Translations under genes and position numbers: made by a program
Notes under the pieces: model-generated
The model's input: the letters and a program-made list of their open reading frames with translations, nothing else
Database searches by the model: none
Told to the model about the DNA's origin: nothing
Shown here: positions 26,001 to 40,500 of the stretch, piece after piece
Numbering within the stretch: the stretch's first letter is position 1
Layout: each line of letters begins with the position of its first letter
Source of the DNA: Adineta steineri
Lineage: Eukaryota; Rotifera; Eurotatoria; Adinetida; Adinetidae
DNA: 64,000 nt
Direction: 5' to 3'
NCBI GenBank assembly: GCA_905250115.1
Contig: CAJNOI010000019.1
Span: 53,819 to 117,818, forward strand

Positions 26001-27958
26001 AGGTAATTCTCATGAAATGTGTGGTAATGAAGATACCATTGTTGCTTATCAAATTCTTGATTCTCGTCGTACATTTACATTTAGTCGTACACCAGCTGAA
26101 CCATTTCCTAAATATACATTTGATAGTTGTATAAGCTTAAATTTCTTTAATCAATCTACAACCTATCAATTTACAATTCAAAATCAACATGATTTTCATC
26201 CACGTTATTGCTTAAAATTATGTACAAAATATAATCAAAAATATGCATTAATTAATAATGGAACATGTTTATGTACAAATACAGTATTGAAAGGTGATGA
26301 AGATAATAGTATGACATTACCTGGACAAAATTGTTCTCAATTATGTCCTGGTAATCATTTTTATTCATGTGGTCATAAAGATAATAAAAATATATATTCA
26401 ATGTATATATTAAAGCCAAAATGTCGACATGGTAAAAAATGCGAATATGTTTTTTCTTATGTTTAACTAAATGTTTTCTTTCTATTTCTTAAGGTTTTGA
26501 AGTTGCAGAAAATAATCAACAATGTGTTTATAGTTATTATGCTACTAAAGTACAAAATCTTCAAGCTGCACAAAATTATTGTCGATCTATTGGTACATCA
26601 CTCGCAAAAATAAAGGATATTATTCAAATTCAAGATATTTTACCTGAATCAATATTACATACACGTCTTATGCAACAATTACTTGTTTTTTATAAATTTA
26701 AATATGTCAATGATACAAGATATTATTGGATTGATCGTACAAATGATAAGCCTCATAATAATACAATATCAGATCGTTTACTTAAACAATGTTCTGATAT
26801 ACCAGAATTTATTGATCAAAATTGTATATCTGTTAAATTTGTTGCAAATTCAAATGATAGTCAAACAACAAGTCATGAAAGATGTATCATTGAATCAAAT
26901 GCTTGTTTAACAGAACAGGCTATGCCAATTTGTGTTGATCAACATATAGAACCTGTACCAGAATTTGTTCCACCTATTGCAGATGATGATCCGTCGGACA
27001 TAACAGTTGATATTGTAATTGATCATTCATGTGATGAAAATAATGATTATCATTTTGTTGATGATTATTGTTATAAAGTTTTTCCGGAAGAAGTTAGTTG
27101 GAATGATGCTAAATCAAAATGTCAACTTGATAATGCAACAATATTTGTTCCTGAAAAATCTGTTGCATTACAATATGTAAAATCATTATTTCTACGTCAA
27201 AAAACTTATGCATCATCTAGTTTTGCACATGTAGGTGTTTATTATGATAATTTAAATAATACAGTTGTACAATATAACACCTTAAAGGAAGGTGATGCGT
27301 TAAGTATACCAAATTCAAATGCTATTTATAATTTATGTGAAAAAACATTTCAAGAACGTTATACAGCAGTAATGTCATCATCAGCTTTGCAATCAAATGA
27401 AAAGAACCAATTAAAAAAACAACAGTTAGGTTGTGCATATATGGATATAACACCTAATGCTATACCAACTATCCGATGTGATGAAATTCCTTGTAGTCTA
27501 AAAGCAAACGTTATCTGTCAAAAGCTACCAATCTTGAAAACAAGTAGTTTTACAGTAAAACGGTAAATCATAAAAAATTGATCGCAAACTTTATTGATTA
27601 ATTTATTTTTACTAGGGAATATATTGTAATACCACCAACTGAGTCTACACAAAATATTCCATCTACTACAACAGCAACAATATTATCTGATGATCAAACA
27701 ACAACAACATCACCATCATCATCAGATAGTGTATCTGATGATCAATCAGAAAATGATTCTACTGATATCAAAAAATCAGTTGGAAGAGATTTTGCTCCCA
27801 TATTTTTTATTTTAACTATTATTTTTTCTTTAATAATTCTTGGTTTTATAAGTACAATGTATAATCATCGTGGTTCAATATTTCGTCGTTCACATCGGCG
27901 TACACCAAATTCTGTCTATTCTCAATTAACATCTGCAAATGATTTTGATTTAAATTAA
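23067..27958 (+). CDS. WSC and C-type lectin domain type I membrane protein
   Basis: A likely cell-surface glycan-binding receptor of 1,289 residues in six exons: 23067-23592, 24107-25081, 25132-25659, 26003-26431, 26494-27562 and 27616-27958; all junctions keep phase. It starts with a hydrophobic signal peptide (MYHLLKYIFILFSI, likely cleaved near SIYCS). Then come two WSC-like cysteine-rich modules (CYTHV, CRCSGGG, CGGSGTYSVY; then CLCIMP, CNNIYEG, CGS). A C-type-lectin-like segment follows (CPTNWFDLNGRCYRIS, with a W..GD core). Two more WSC-like modules follow (CLHICQEL, CYCLNG, CGNSCPG; then CLKLCTKYN, CLCTN, CPGNHFYSCG). Two more lectin-like segments (CVYSYYATKV, YYWIDR; then YCYKVFPEEVSWNDAKSKC) precede a Ser/Thr-rich stalk, one transmembrane helix (FAPIFFILTIIFSLIIL) and a short basic tail ending FDLN. 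There are many N-glycosylation sequons. WSC plus C-type lectin recalls polycystin-1, but no PKD, GAIN or channel part is present. A poly(A) signal AATAAA follows the stop at about 27962. Ligand unknown. Confidence 0.85.
23659..24063. mobile_element. TA-flanked element with ~100-base inverted repeats
   Basis: This 405-base insertion fills most of intron 1 of the WSC/lectin gene. Its ends match as long imperfect inverted repeats. The outer part reads AATCCATGAGTATCTACC on the left and AATCCGTGGGTATCTACC on the other strand at the right. Similarity continues inward for roughly 100 bases, including a shared ACAACTTTCGCCGAAAA. TA dinucleotides flank both ends (23657-23658 and 24064-24065), as in Tc1/mariner-type insertions. 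No coding capacity, so a non-autonomous element. Confidence 0.72.
25688..25858. mobile_element. Small foldback element rich in GCGAAA
   Basis: A 171-base block lies in intron 3 of the WSC/lectin gene. The left half carries GCGAA(A) units on the plus strand, and the right half carries TTTCG(C) units, so the block can fold on itself. Outer ends match as TGGTGTCAG...TGAGCGAAA against TGGTACAGGGG...TGAGCGAAA on the other strand, with TA on each side (25686-25687 and 25859-25860). A TA flank alone is weak evidence; the inverted layout is the main support. Confidence 0.55.
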
Positions 27959-30900
27959 AAAAATAAAAATTATTCAATGATTTCAATTCTTTTCTTTTTC
28001 TTGTTTATGTGCTAATATATATTTACAAATAAGAATCACAATTGAATTTCATCAAATGATCTAGAATACAATAGATGACATATTTAGATATTTATTTTAA
28101 TTAAAAAAGTGTTATTGTTTACATTAAGTAGATTTCATATAGAAAGATAATTTCATTCATTTTTTGTATTAAATTCTAATTTTAGGGTTAAGATTAGAAT
28201 AAATTCTGGGTTTTTTACTTCTCTTCTTGATTTATGTAATATCAATAGAGAAAGAAAGCAAACTCCTCTACAAGAAAAAAACGAAAAAGCGAAAGAGAAA
28301 GAGATTTTCATTTCTCTTATCGATTTTATTAACAAAAAAAATACATATTCTGTTATTTGGTTTGTCGATAAAGTATAAGATTTTATTAAGTCTATTAAAA
28401 ATATTGAACAACTTTTTATAAGACTATAATCAAGTAAAGAGTCTCTTAATTCAACAATAATAAATCTCGACAAGTCAAAAAGTGAGTTTATATATTCTAT
28501 TATTATTATTATTTATAAACAAAATTTTATTATTATAGATATTTCATCATGAATCGTATCGTTATAGTTATACGTTATCGAACAGCAACACATGTTGGTT
28601 TAACTTCATCGTTTACTCAAAATTTTGTTCAAGTTGTTTATATACCGATTAATAAACGGTATATTCAAAAACCTTATGTAAGTTTTGTTTCTATATATAT
28701 TTTTTCTGCATAATAATTTCGTTTTCTTCCAGTAATATGATAAGGTGTTAATAATAAAATAAACGAAGTGGACAATCTAAATAACGCATGGGTAATCATC
28801 GAAGAAGGTATAGCGACGAAAGGCAACAAGTGAAACAGCTAAGTAAGAATTTACAACACACATGTCTGTATATGCATAATTTATATTTATGAATATTAAA
28901 TTTGTATAGTAAAATTGAACAAACATAATTGCTTTTTCATTATACATTTTTTTGTGATAGAATATCTTTCTCATATGTAAATGAGATTGTACTACTTGCT
29001 ATACTTGTTACACTAAGAAGAGAAGGACAAGTATCTTGCATATATACTCAGGGTTAACTACATTTTTTTTAATTCAATGCTAATGCATAATCGTCGATTT
29101 GATTACGCGAAGAGAAAAAAGGACTTTTCTTTTTTTTTTTGTGCTTTCTATTTACAATTATTTTGTATATGAGAGAAATATTTATACAAAGAAAAAAATA
29201 AAACAAACTAAGGCTTCTAGATTAAAATAACTTGAAAATATAATATAAAGTATCCTTCAAATAAAAGAAATCGGAAATATAAAAGAAAATTTTTTATATA
29301 TATTGAAGTATGTATATGAATTAACATTTTAAAGTACTGAGACGAGATAAGCATAAATACATATATAGTTATTATATGTATTTATAGTTTATTACAATGA
29401 GATTTTATTTCATCAAATATGTTTTATTCATTATTCAAAGTATCTATATGTGATTGAAATTCATATGTACGTGTTATATCTACAATAATAAATAAGCTTT
29501 GAAGCTATGTCGAAAAATGCAATACTAGAAGATCAATGATCAATTGATCAAATATATACACTAGACATGTATATATATGCATATATATACACATGCACGC
29601 GCACGCACACTCAATATATAAGGATTATATTAGATGACTATGAGGTTAAGAAGAAGAAGAATGAGTCGTATGAACAATTAGATGCAGAACCACATGCTGA
29701 GTATTTCATCTTTCATTGTAGCTTGAAAGTAAATATAACGGCATCTTGATATAATTATCTTTGTTAGAACAATAAAACTTTTTCAATAGTGACATTGAAA
29801 TATATTTTTTTATTTCAGTTACTATCATAAAAAAAAGAAAACTATCGTTCGTCAAATAATGAATTCAATTCAACTCTATTATCATATTCTATCTCTTCAC
29901 TATGACTCTATACTCATGATAATTTATCAGTTCAAACCAATAGTACTATCATTTGTGAAAAATCTATCCTTGTTCTCAGGTTTCTTTTTCTTTTCAAGGA
30001 TGTATCTTCGTGTTCATTTCGAATACGTCAAAGCGTAAGAGTGATATTATCTTTGACCTATGTGTTCAATCAGTATCCCTATACAGAACGGAGTCTTAAT
30101 GACACATTTGTTCACACCTTGCCCCTTCCCTTTTTTTTTTTGTACTAATTTCCTTCCTCTCTTACCTTTTTCTCATTTACATATTGTAAACAGACGAAGA
30201 TAATTATCTAGAAAAACTGAACTGACAGAATAAATGTGCTAGGTAAAGAATAATTGTCTTTTGATCAGATAAAATAAAGAGAGATCGATATGATAGTCTA
30301 AACCTAGTTTTTTTTTTCATTTGCACTTTTAAGTAGTTTAAAATGTAATTATATGAGTCACTCGGAGTAGGTAACCTTGGTATCTTTTTATATAATTTAT
30401 TTATTTAAAGTAATACACCATCTGGCCATTATCAAATGGAGACATCCTACTAGCATATATATTGGCAAGATCGTTATATCTATAAGAACTTATCTCATAT
30501 CTGTCGTTTTATTGAACTAAGAATATGATAATAGAGAGAGAGAATGTTTTATCATATGCTCTCAATGGTCCGAAGTAAAAACAGAAGGTATCATCAGTAA
30601 TATGTATTTTTGTAACAATAGCTGCAAGAGAATTGATGGTGATGATGATGAACAGAACGATTTGAAGTGTATATGTTTATTGTGCAAATAAACGATGAAA
30701 ACGGGCTCCATCTGTATTTTTTTTTCTCGACATCATCATCATCATCATGTATATGTATATATGCTATGCTCTATTGACATATCGATCATAGTATATATAT
30801 TTATATGTATATATGGTATATTTTGTTCAATAAGTGTACGCGTAATATCCTCTTCCTTTTTTTTCATCATCATCATCATCATCCTTCTCTGTAACGCGTC

Positions 30901-31748
30901 TTTTTTTACTCCTATCTCTTAGATCGAATAACGCTCTGCTGCTTCTCGGCGTTTCTTCTACGCTATTCATATCCATTGTTCTTTTATATGTATATGTATA
31001 TGTATAACGATGTAATCGAATAATGAAGGTGACAAGCTCATCATTTATTAATCCATCGCAAACGTTACAATAGGTTTCTATTTCGATATTTGGAATCGAT
31101 ACCAGACAAAATGAATATAACAGGTAAACGAATAAATATGTGTTCGATTAGAAGAAGAAGAAGGAGAAGAAAAAATAGTTCTTCAGTTGTTATTACTATC
31201 AATCATGATATTTTCAGACTATAAAGATTTAAAATGAGACAAACTCTTTATTCACTTCATGACTTTTTTTTTCAAGTAGATAGAGTTCGTTCAAGTGACT
31301 CGTATAAACATACAGACACACACATACGACATCATTGAAAAGTGAGATCGTATAGATGTACTTATTCTGTTTGTTTCATTTTTATATGTTCTCTCTCACT
31401 CCTCTTCTTTCTTGTCTAAGTAGTGTCACATATATGAAACAGACTGAGATTCTCTCTTTTATACTTTACATTCACGTCTTTTTGGTAAGTGTAATGTCTA
31501 TTTTATTAGAAAAGAAAAACTTGTTGTTTTCAAATGACATTCTTATTTTTATTATATAATAATTGAAGTAGAATTATTATGGAAAAAATAATGACTATTT
31601 TCTCAATAGTTGATGAGTTTTGTGAGTGTCATATGCAAAAAACATATAACAAAAAAATACCGAAAGAAGAAGAAGAGAAAAAAAACTCTTTTCTTTTTTT
31701 TTTGCCCACTATCATTTATACATTGTTCGACATTTATTTTCAATAATA
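27959..31748. other. Long intergenic interval
   Basis: AT-rich sequence with microsatellite patches (TATA near 29560-29590, CAT/TCA repeats near 30735-30750 and 30865-30885). One short possible exon at 28549-28677 is listed separately. Nothing else is supportable. The right part presumably includes the promoter of the large disordered-protein gene. Confidence 0.45.
28549..28677 (+). CDS. Possible isolated small coding exon
   Basis: An ATG-started frame of 43 codons (MNRIVIVIRYRTATHVGLTS...) is more balanced in composition than surrounding frames. It follows a TTATAG acceptor-like site and ends at a good donor, TAT|GTAAGT. Reading through the donor gives a stop 11 codons later. Its phase does not join the exon at 31992, so it is not an obvious first exon of the next gene. 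I recognise no domain; it may be chance. Confidence 0.2.
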
Positions 31749-34554
31749 ATGAATCGTATCAATGAAGAAAAAGACACACAGGATGCTCATGATATGACAA
31801 TAATGATAGGTGAGAAGATTACTAGAAAAGAAAGAATTCGATTTCGTATATATTTAATCTTAACTGATCGAGTTTTATTACCATATAATCAATTTCTTTT
31901 GTATTTAATTAAAAAAAAACATAGACAGAACTGCTCCCTCTTTATATCTATATGTATACATGAACAGATGATATAGAGACCTTTACTTTAGCTGATCAAT
32001 TTCCTTCTGTCCGGCCACCTCCGGAGTATAACAATTGTGATGGTAGTAACAACAACATTTGCTCAAGCAAACAAACTAGTGTCCAGACTTACCGTAATAA
32101 ATATCAACTAACGAATCGATCGATTTCTGTCCCGTCTCGACAATCGTCTTCTTCGAATATAAACATTAAAGAAAACGTTAAAAAACGTCGACGATATGCA
32201 AGTGATTCATATAACAATAATAAACACAAGACAACTTCAAAAGTAACTTCTTTTCTTCAATACTTACGTAGTGAATTAAGATCAACAACGAATAATAAAA
32301 CAAATGATTATGAACGAATTAAAACAAAGGTAAAAACTAAGAGGAAAGAAAGAACTTTTGATTCCTATAGAGTGTAGTCTTTTTGTCTGTCAATCATTTA
32401 TATTTACGAATGAAATAAGATTTCTACAGAAGAAAGAAGAATAAAAATACTATTTATTCATATATATTCTTTTACATTTTTTTTCTTCAGTAAAGAATAA
32501 TTGCCAATAATCATTTTCTTGTTCTTTTTTTCTCCGTTTTCAACTACCTCCGGTATCCAACTCACATAGAAGAAAAAAACAGTTCAAACAACATTTTTTT
32601 TAAAACGGATGCAATATAAATTGATCGTACTTATATGATTTAGATTCCTAAAAAAAAAAAGGAACACACTTTTATGGTTATTCTTCATTTTATTTTTACG
32701 TAATCATTCATTATATGTCGAGTCTGTCTACACTTCCAATCGAACAAATCATTAGATTTTTTTCTATTCTTCATCTTCTTATTCTATGTATATATTTGAA
32801 TAGAAATCCTGTGAAGACATCAATCATTTATTTGAAACATTTAAATTATCAAATAATTTTGCATATCAACAATATCCAATACGCATGTCATCACTTTCAT
32901 CATCTCAATTATTAAATCCAAATTCCAAACAATTATCAAATGAAGATTTATCGAAGGAAACTTTTGATGATAATAATGAAATTTCCACATTAATTAATTT
33001 ACTTATTTTACGTGTTGAATGTTTATCAAATAAAAATACATTAATTGAAAAGAAAAAACAAACAAAAATTTATCCAACAATTAAACAAATTGATCAAAAT
33101 TTAACTGAATATCTTTATTATTTATTTAATAAATTCACAAAAGACGATCCCGATATATGTACATCAATGATTGATAAAACAAATTTTGTTAATGTTTGTC
33201 AAACATTAGTACGTAATGGTTGTTTTAATATACCATCATCAACATCACCTGAGCAATCATTATCAGAATCGACATTAACAAATAATAATGAGCTAACATT
33301 GACTCAAACATGTCTACGTGAGTATAGGACCGATGTCGATGATTTAATAATAGATAAATCAACAGCTACAGAAGAAACATCATCTATATCAATGAATGAT
33401 CAAGATACTTGGCTTATTGTTGATTTAGAACCAATTAAACCACAATATTCTACAACAATACCTGATGAATCAAAGGTAAGATTTATCTTGAAGGGGAAAA
33501 ATAAAAAAATAAAAGATTAACGTCCGACAGTTATTGATTTTTCTATTAGTTTCAATATAAGAATTGAGATGATCGTTCCCTCAAGAAATGAAATTTTATT
33601 CTTATATATGTATTCTTTTTTCAATTTCTATCATCACTTTTCAACACAAAAAAATACTTCATAAATTTCTATTGAAAAAAGAGATGACAGTCTGAGGCCT
33701 TCTCCTGTCAGCAATGAAGTTTTATAAACGTCTACGATAGATTTCTTTAAGCTCAAAAGAAGAAGAAGAAAAAATTTAGACAAACATTTACATATATTTG
33801 TCAATATTGCGTTTTAGACGAGTCATATTACGCAGGTAAATATAAAACTACAAGATAATCATATCTTTAATGATATATCATAAAAGTAGACTTAGAGGAA
33901 AAAAAAGAATCTTTCTTTGACGGAGAAAAAAAAGGGTAATATATACAAGTAGGCGAAAAGCACTTTAGTATTTGCTTTAAATCGTAAAGTTCAAAATAGT
34001 AAATATCAATATTACTGTCTATTTGATGAAAACCTTTAAGCAAAACAAGTAATCTTATCTCTTGTATTTACAAATTTGTCCTTTAGAGATCAATTAATTT
34101 AATTCGTACATTTGTCCGATGACAGCTAAAGTGTAAGAATAATAAAGAAATGTATAAGATTTTTGTCTTGCATAGTTATTCACGCCTACTCGAACATGAG
34201 AAAGTTGCGTCATAGAGACAATTACAACCAAGAGGCGTTACTTTTTTTTTCTTCTCTCTCTCTCTCTGTCCCTCTTTTCCTCGGATATGCAAGAGCAATA
34301 GTATACTCGAGACACGCACGGTACGTGTATCAGATAGGTTATATATTATTTTCGTCTTGTTCTATGCAAGTGTTTATTACCAACATCAACGTCCGATGAT
34401 CAATTACTATTAGCAAATGAAAATTATTTTTCATTCGAAGAAATTAAATCATCTTGTGGATCTGAATCTTCACAAAGTAACTATTATTCACCAAATTCGT
34501 CCTTAGTTGATTTACAAAATATGGTGCAAGAATACGATGAAATCAATAACAATC

Positions 34555-34585
<31 letters not shown>

Positions 34586-37500
34586 TCTATTATTCCATGA
34601 AGGTAAACATTACCTTTTCTTTCTTTTTTTTTTATTTGATACTTTCGTTTTGTGTTTGTGCATTCTAATGATCGAATAACTTAACAGGCAAAACATAGTT
34701 TATATTTTTTCTTTTCCTTTTCAATAAGGTGAGGATATAAAAGGAGAAAGAGAAGAGGGCTCGTGACTTGATCATGTTTAGATTATGTCGAAAGAGAGGC
34801 AAACACACTCGTCGTATGTGATCAAAATATAAAATAAAATAAAAATGTCCTTTTTTTATTATTTATATTTTATTTAAATAGATGGATCATCATCGCCATC
34901 AATTGATCATACTTCAAATAATCCTAATGTCATTCTAGAAGAAAAAGATAATACAAGCAATAATGACATTTGTACAGGATTAACTAATGATAATAGTAAT
35001 AGTAGTAATGAACAAGTAGTATCATCGTCATTGTCATCATTATCATCATCAATGGAGACAACTGATCAAATGACAATGAATTTAAATGCAAAAAAATTTC
35101 GACGTGAAAAAAAAATGCAAGAACGTTGGACAGTTACAACGAAAAATGATGATAATCAAAGCAATGGACAATCAACAACTAAAGCTTTTTTAGGTGTTGA
35201 ATTTCCACCAATTGCTGTACTTAGACGAAAATTTTCAATTTTACCACCTCAACCAACAATATTAAATCCATTACCTATCAAAAGAAAAGATAGTTCTTCT
35301 CTTAAAACAAAAATACAATTAAATAATCCTTCACAAGACAATATTGACACGATAAATAATCAAATTTCATCAACACAATTAAATCCTTCAATATCACTAA
35401 ACAATCAGGTTAGTTGTCTATCATATATATTAATCAAATAGACATATTCAAGGGGATAAGAAGAAAAGTATTGTAGGTATTTACTACGTTCTAATAAGAA
35501 GGAAAAAAGAATTTATGTAATCAAACTATTCGATTAACATAATAGAAAAGACATTCTTTCAATTGTGTTCTATATAATTTATAAAATTCTATACTATTGA
35601 AGAGTAAAACTTATCATGACAAAAATATAGCCTTTACTATTAATTATTTCTATTGTTCAGTATATAACTATCAGATAATTCAAACTGACTATTCAATAGT
35701 GTCGTGTTGTATTGACAAGATTTTATCAATTTTTTTTCTCTCTTCTCAAATGCATAAAATTTCATTAGATGATTGAGAATCCAACATGATAATATCTATA
35801 GATCTCATGATGAATACTAATAGTGTAAATATGACATTTAAATAAAAAAAAAAGAATATAAAAGATTTGATATCTTCATATAAAAAAAAAAAGTATTTCG
35901 TGACAAGTCATAAGATTTGCTATATTTAAGAGACGAGGAATATATTTGTTATGTTTATCATATTTAATGAGGTTAGTTTGTCGTCGTTGCTCTCTCTCGC
36001 TCTGTCGTTCTCTTCATATATACACGAGGTCATTGCATGAATCTATCGTAAAAATAAATATTCATTTGTAGCTAAAGAACCATGTCATCATTTTCAGCGA
36101 CACTTTTCTCTAGTACTATAACGTGTCATTCGAATGTTTGTATAATAATACAGACAGAAAGTAATTTTTATTCATTTGGCTACTACTGCTAACAGTCATT
36201 ATTCTATGTATTTCTTTCTTTAATGTTATAAATACGTAATAAAAAGAAAAATCTAAAAGATCAATCAATTTTTTTTTTGATCGTATATTTCTTTTTAAAT
36301 GTTCAGGAGATCAATACATCAACGCCGCCATCAACGACAACAGTACCTATTATCGACAAAACAAAATGTACCGAACTAGATGATATACAATTAAATGGTA
36401 AAATTTTTATAATAATATATATATATATGACTATAATAAAAATTAGGACAAAAAAAAATGAGAAAAGAAAGATACGTCTTTTCATTATTCTCAATTAAAA
36501 TTTCATTAAAAAAAAGAAACTTGTTATATATGTGAGAAAAAAAAACCGAGGCCAAGAAAATTCTTTTTTATTACATCTATTTCATTTACTCTTGTCTTCG
36601 ATATGATGTGTCATCAATTACATAGTTTTTCGCTTCATTGATAGTTATCTAACCCTTAGGATGACACATGGCTAACAATTTATCCTATAGGTTTTTTGTT
36701 TACTATTGATATCATTATTTTATTTAGATGTTTCATCAATAATAAATCAAGAAGATAATAATAATACTATTCAACAATCATCATCAATACATCATGCAAT
36801 ATTATTAAAAACTGATATGACAATAGAAAATAAAGACGAACTATGTCCAACAATATTAAATAAAAATGAAAAAGAATTAATGAAAAATATTAATAATGAT
36901 ATAGGTCAAGAGAAAAATAATAATTCTATAGTTATACCTGATGTATGTACTTCAAATTCAACAGTTTCTTCTTCTTCTTCTACATCATCTTCGATGATAA
37001 ATTCAAATGAAATAAAGCCTAATGAGTTATTATTAAAAGAAATAGAAGAAGAAGAAAAAAAAGATGAAGAAGAAGAACAACAACAAGAAGCATATTATCA
37101 CAACGACAACGTTGATATAGAACAAGAGAACAACACTAATGTTGAACCCGATTATCACGCGTCGGGAATATTATTAACAAACGACGAGCCGATACAAACA
37201 CTCGTATTAGAACAAGAAGAAAAAGAACAACCATCAATACCGTTACTAACACCAGACCAATGTAATCAGCAACAACCTGAAGATAAATGTCCAATGGAGA
37301 TTTTATCAAATAATTTAGAAAAAATGATAAAGGTCAATATTGATGATACTGAACAACGATACAAAACAATTGAAATTGAAGAAATACCCGATGAAGAAGA
37401 AACTCTATTAACACAAAATAATCATTTAATTGAACCAACTGATTATATTCTTACCGATGATGAACTTAAAACATCTCGACAAATAAATACGACAGCTACT

Positions 37501-40500
37501 ACTAATGATAATCCTTTAAAATATGATACGGTTTTATCATGTTATGAAAAAATTCTCTCAAAAGTTGTTGATACAATTGATGATTCAACAAAAGTTTCTG
37601 ATATACCACTATTGAAAGAACCACAAATATCACCAATATCAGAACGTATTCGACGTCCTGAAGATGATCCTATTGCTTTACGTGCATTACAACGTTTTGA
37701 ACAGCGTATGAATGCTGCTGTTGCTGCTAAAACTACTAATGATGATGTAAATACATTATCTGGTCGAGGTAAATCATCATGGTCAGGTACAGGTTCAACA
37801 CCACGAAAATCAGCAGAAAATTTATTTAAAAATTATCCACAAGTAACATCTATGACTGTTCCAACTAATGAAGAAACAACAACAACAACAACAAAATCAA
37901 TATCACCACGTCATCGTGATACTTTTATTCGACCACGAAAATCAATGCTTGATGAAGTGGGTCTTAGTTTTGGTATGTCAATGAACTTATACAATACAGT
38001 TTCAAGCAATACAATCAATGATCATAATGATAAATCAGAAGAGCAACAGCAGCCAATAGCTATGGCAGAATATGACGATAAACGAAGTGAGTACGACGTA
38101 ACTAACAGCTGTTTCTCAATTCTCTTGATAATGTTAGACAAGTATATATTACATATTAGAACTAAAATGAAGTGATAACAGCCACACTTATACATTTCAT
38201 TGTTCCTAACCAGCTTTGTCATTTCTCTTTTCTCTTCCAGAATGTTGATGGCTGACCTACTAGTTTATTTAGTATATTACATCAGCATAAATTCTTGATG
38301 TGTCATATCGTTTTAAGATTCTAGAAAAAAAGAAAAAAGAAACCAATTCGTTTGTATAAGAAAGAAAAATATTTCATATTCAATACTAATGTTTATGAAT
38401 CAATTTTAAAACATTCATCAAGGTTGCTCCATTTTTGCCTTGTTCATCAAGTGACCAATCGCTACCAAAGTTGAATACATTGAAAAGAGATTTGTTTGAT
38501 GATTTGAAAAAGAAAGTGGGAGAGCATAAATGCGTACACATAGAGCCTTAGAGCAACAGAAAAAGTTCATATTTGCTTTGTACGGTATTCGCCTTTATCA
38601 TAACCACAATAGCAGCAATCAAATCTCTTTCGCTCTCGTCCTCTCTCTCTCTCTCTCTCCTTCGTTTTTCATGAATAAAAGCGAGGAGAGTAATATGAAA
38701 CCATTGGCTACCAGTGCAACTACTATAGATGAAAATAATAAACATAATCAGAATAAAATCGATCATTTTTTTTCCTCCTCTTTTTTTATGATTGTTATAT
38801 GGTTGAATTGTGAAAGAATATAACTTCAAGGTTCTTCATGTGGTCTTCTTATTATACAATTAATATAATTATATAATCTCTCTTTATATATATATATTGT
38901 ATATATTATAATAATTCTTTCTTATTATACTTTTATTTTAGTTATTGCAGACGAGCTAACGAAGAATATTGACTCGGAAGATTATCAACGAGAACAACAA
39001 ACCTTGATACTTAATTCATCATCAATGGCAAATGAAAGTGGTACAAGTAATGAACTAGAAGATTCGAATGAATCTGCTCTTCAAGTATTGGATCAATCAT
39101 CAACAAATGATTCAACTAATACAATTGTATCACAATCATTATCATCAATATCTGCTGAACAACAATCACTGACACCTTATCGTCATCAACTCGAAAGTCG
39201 TCGTCGTCTAAATACATTAGAACGTATTCGTGAATATCGTCAAAGTCAAGAATACGATGATTCAGCACAACAAGAACAGTTTCAAAATGAATATACTATT
39301 AGACCAGATGATCTACAAGATCCAATTATTCGTCGTGCACTTGAACGATTTGATGAAAAGAGTCGTTCATTGTCTCAATCAAGACCTACGAATTATGATG
39401 ATATACAAGATCCTATTACACGACGTGCATTAATGAGACTTGAAACAAATTTAAAACGAAATACACCATTCAATCCTACATCAACAAGTAATGATACAAA
39501 TGACGCATGCTATACAAATAGTTATACACTTGGTTCATTACAAACAGCTAATGATAATCGTTTAGCACGTTATCCTGATACATCATTATCTTCATTAGCA
39601 AATCCCAAAGGATCACATGTATCTGCACATCAACGCTTTTGTTCAACATCATCATCATCATCTGATGTACCAGAAATATATGTAAATAATCTTAGTACAA
39701 ATAATGAACAAGATATACCAACAATGCGTGTACCAACACAACCAGTTTATGTTACATCAAATCAACAACAACAACCACAACAATCGATTAATGCTCGTCA
39801 ACGTTCACGTTCTGAAGATATGCTTTCATCAAGAGATCTTTCTATTGGTCAAGTAACTAATCTTGATATTAATGATACATCTCAATTACAACGAAATCAT
39901 TCATCCAATGAACTACCACCACAAGAACTAGCAATACAAAATGATTTTAGTTTAAATGAACTTGCTATGCAATTACCAAACACAATAATTAAAACTATTG
40001 ATCCAAATTTTGCTCGAACACAAGAAGCATCAGTTAATTATGCAACACCAACACAAACATATTCAGCATATAGTTGTGAATATGTACGTCCACATCGAAC
40101 TCAATCAATGGAACCAACTCGGCTAGAATATTCTCCTAGAAATTTTCAACAACAACCAATACAACAAGAAAATGTCAGTCAATATTCTACTCCATCATCA
40201 TCATCTGCATTTGTACCTGTTCATCCTTCAACAAATAATAGTTATTATCCTCAACAATCATTACCTATACCATCGTATAATTCAATGTACACATCAAATA
40301 ATCTTAATCAAGCACCTTATTCTGATGATCCAATGTAAGTTTAAATAAAATAAGCAAAGACAAAAAAAAAATTTTTTTCTTCATTTTAGTGTTCGACGAG
40401 CACTTGAACGTTTTAATTCACAAATGCAAAATAGTCTTATGAGTACGTCTCAACATCAACAAAATGCCAATCCTATACCGCGTCAATTTTCAAGTGAATA

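Noticed and set aside
28549-28677. Joining this small exon to the large disordered-protein gene as its first exon
   Set aside because: It ends in phase 0, whereas the exon at 31992 needs one leading base. The exon at 31749-31809 supplies that base and joins cleanly.
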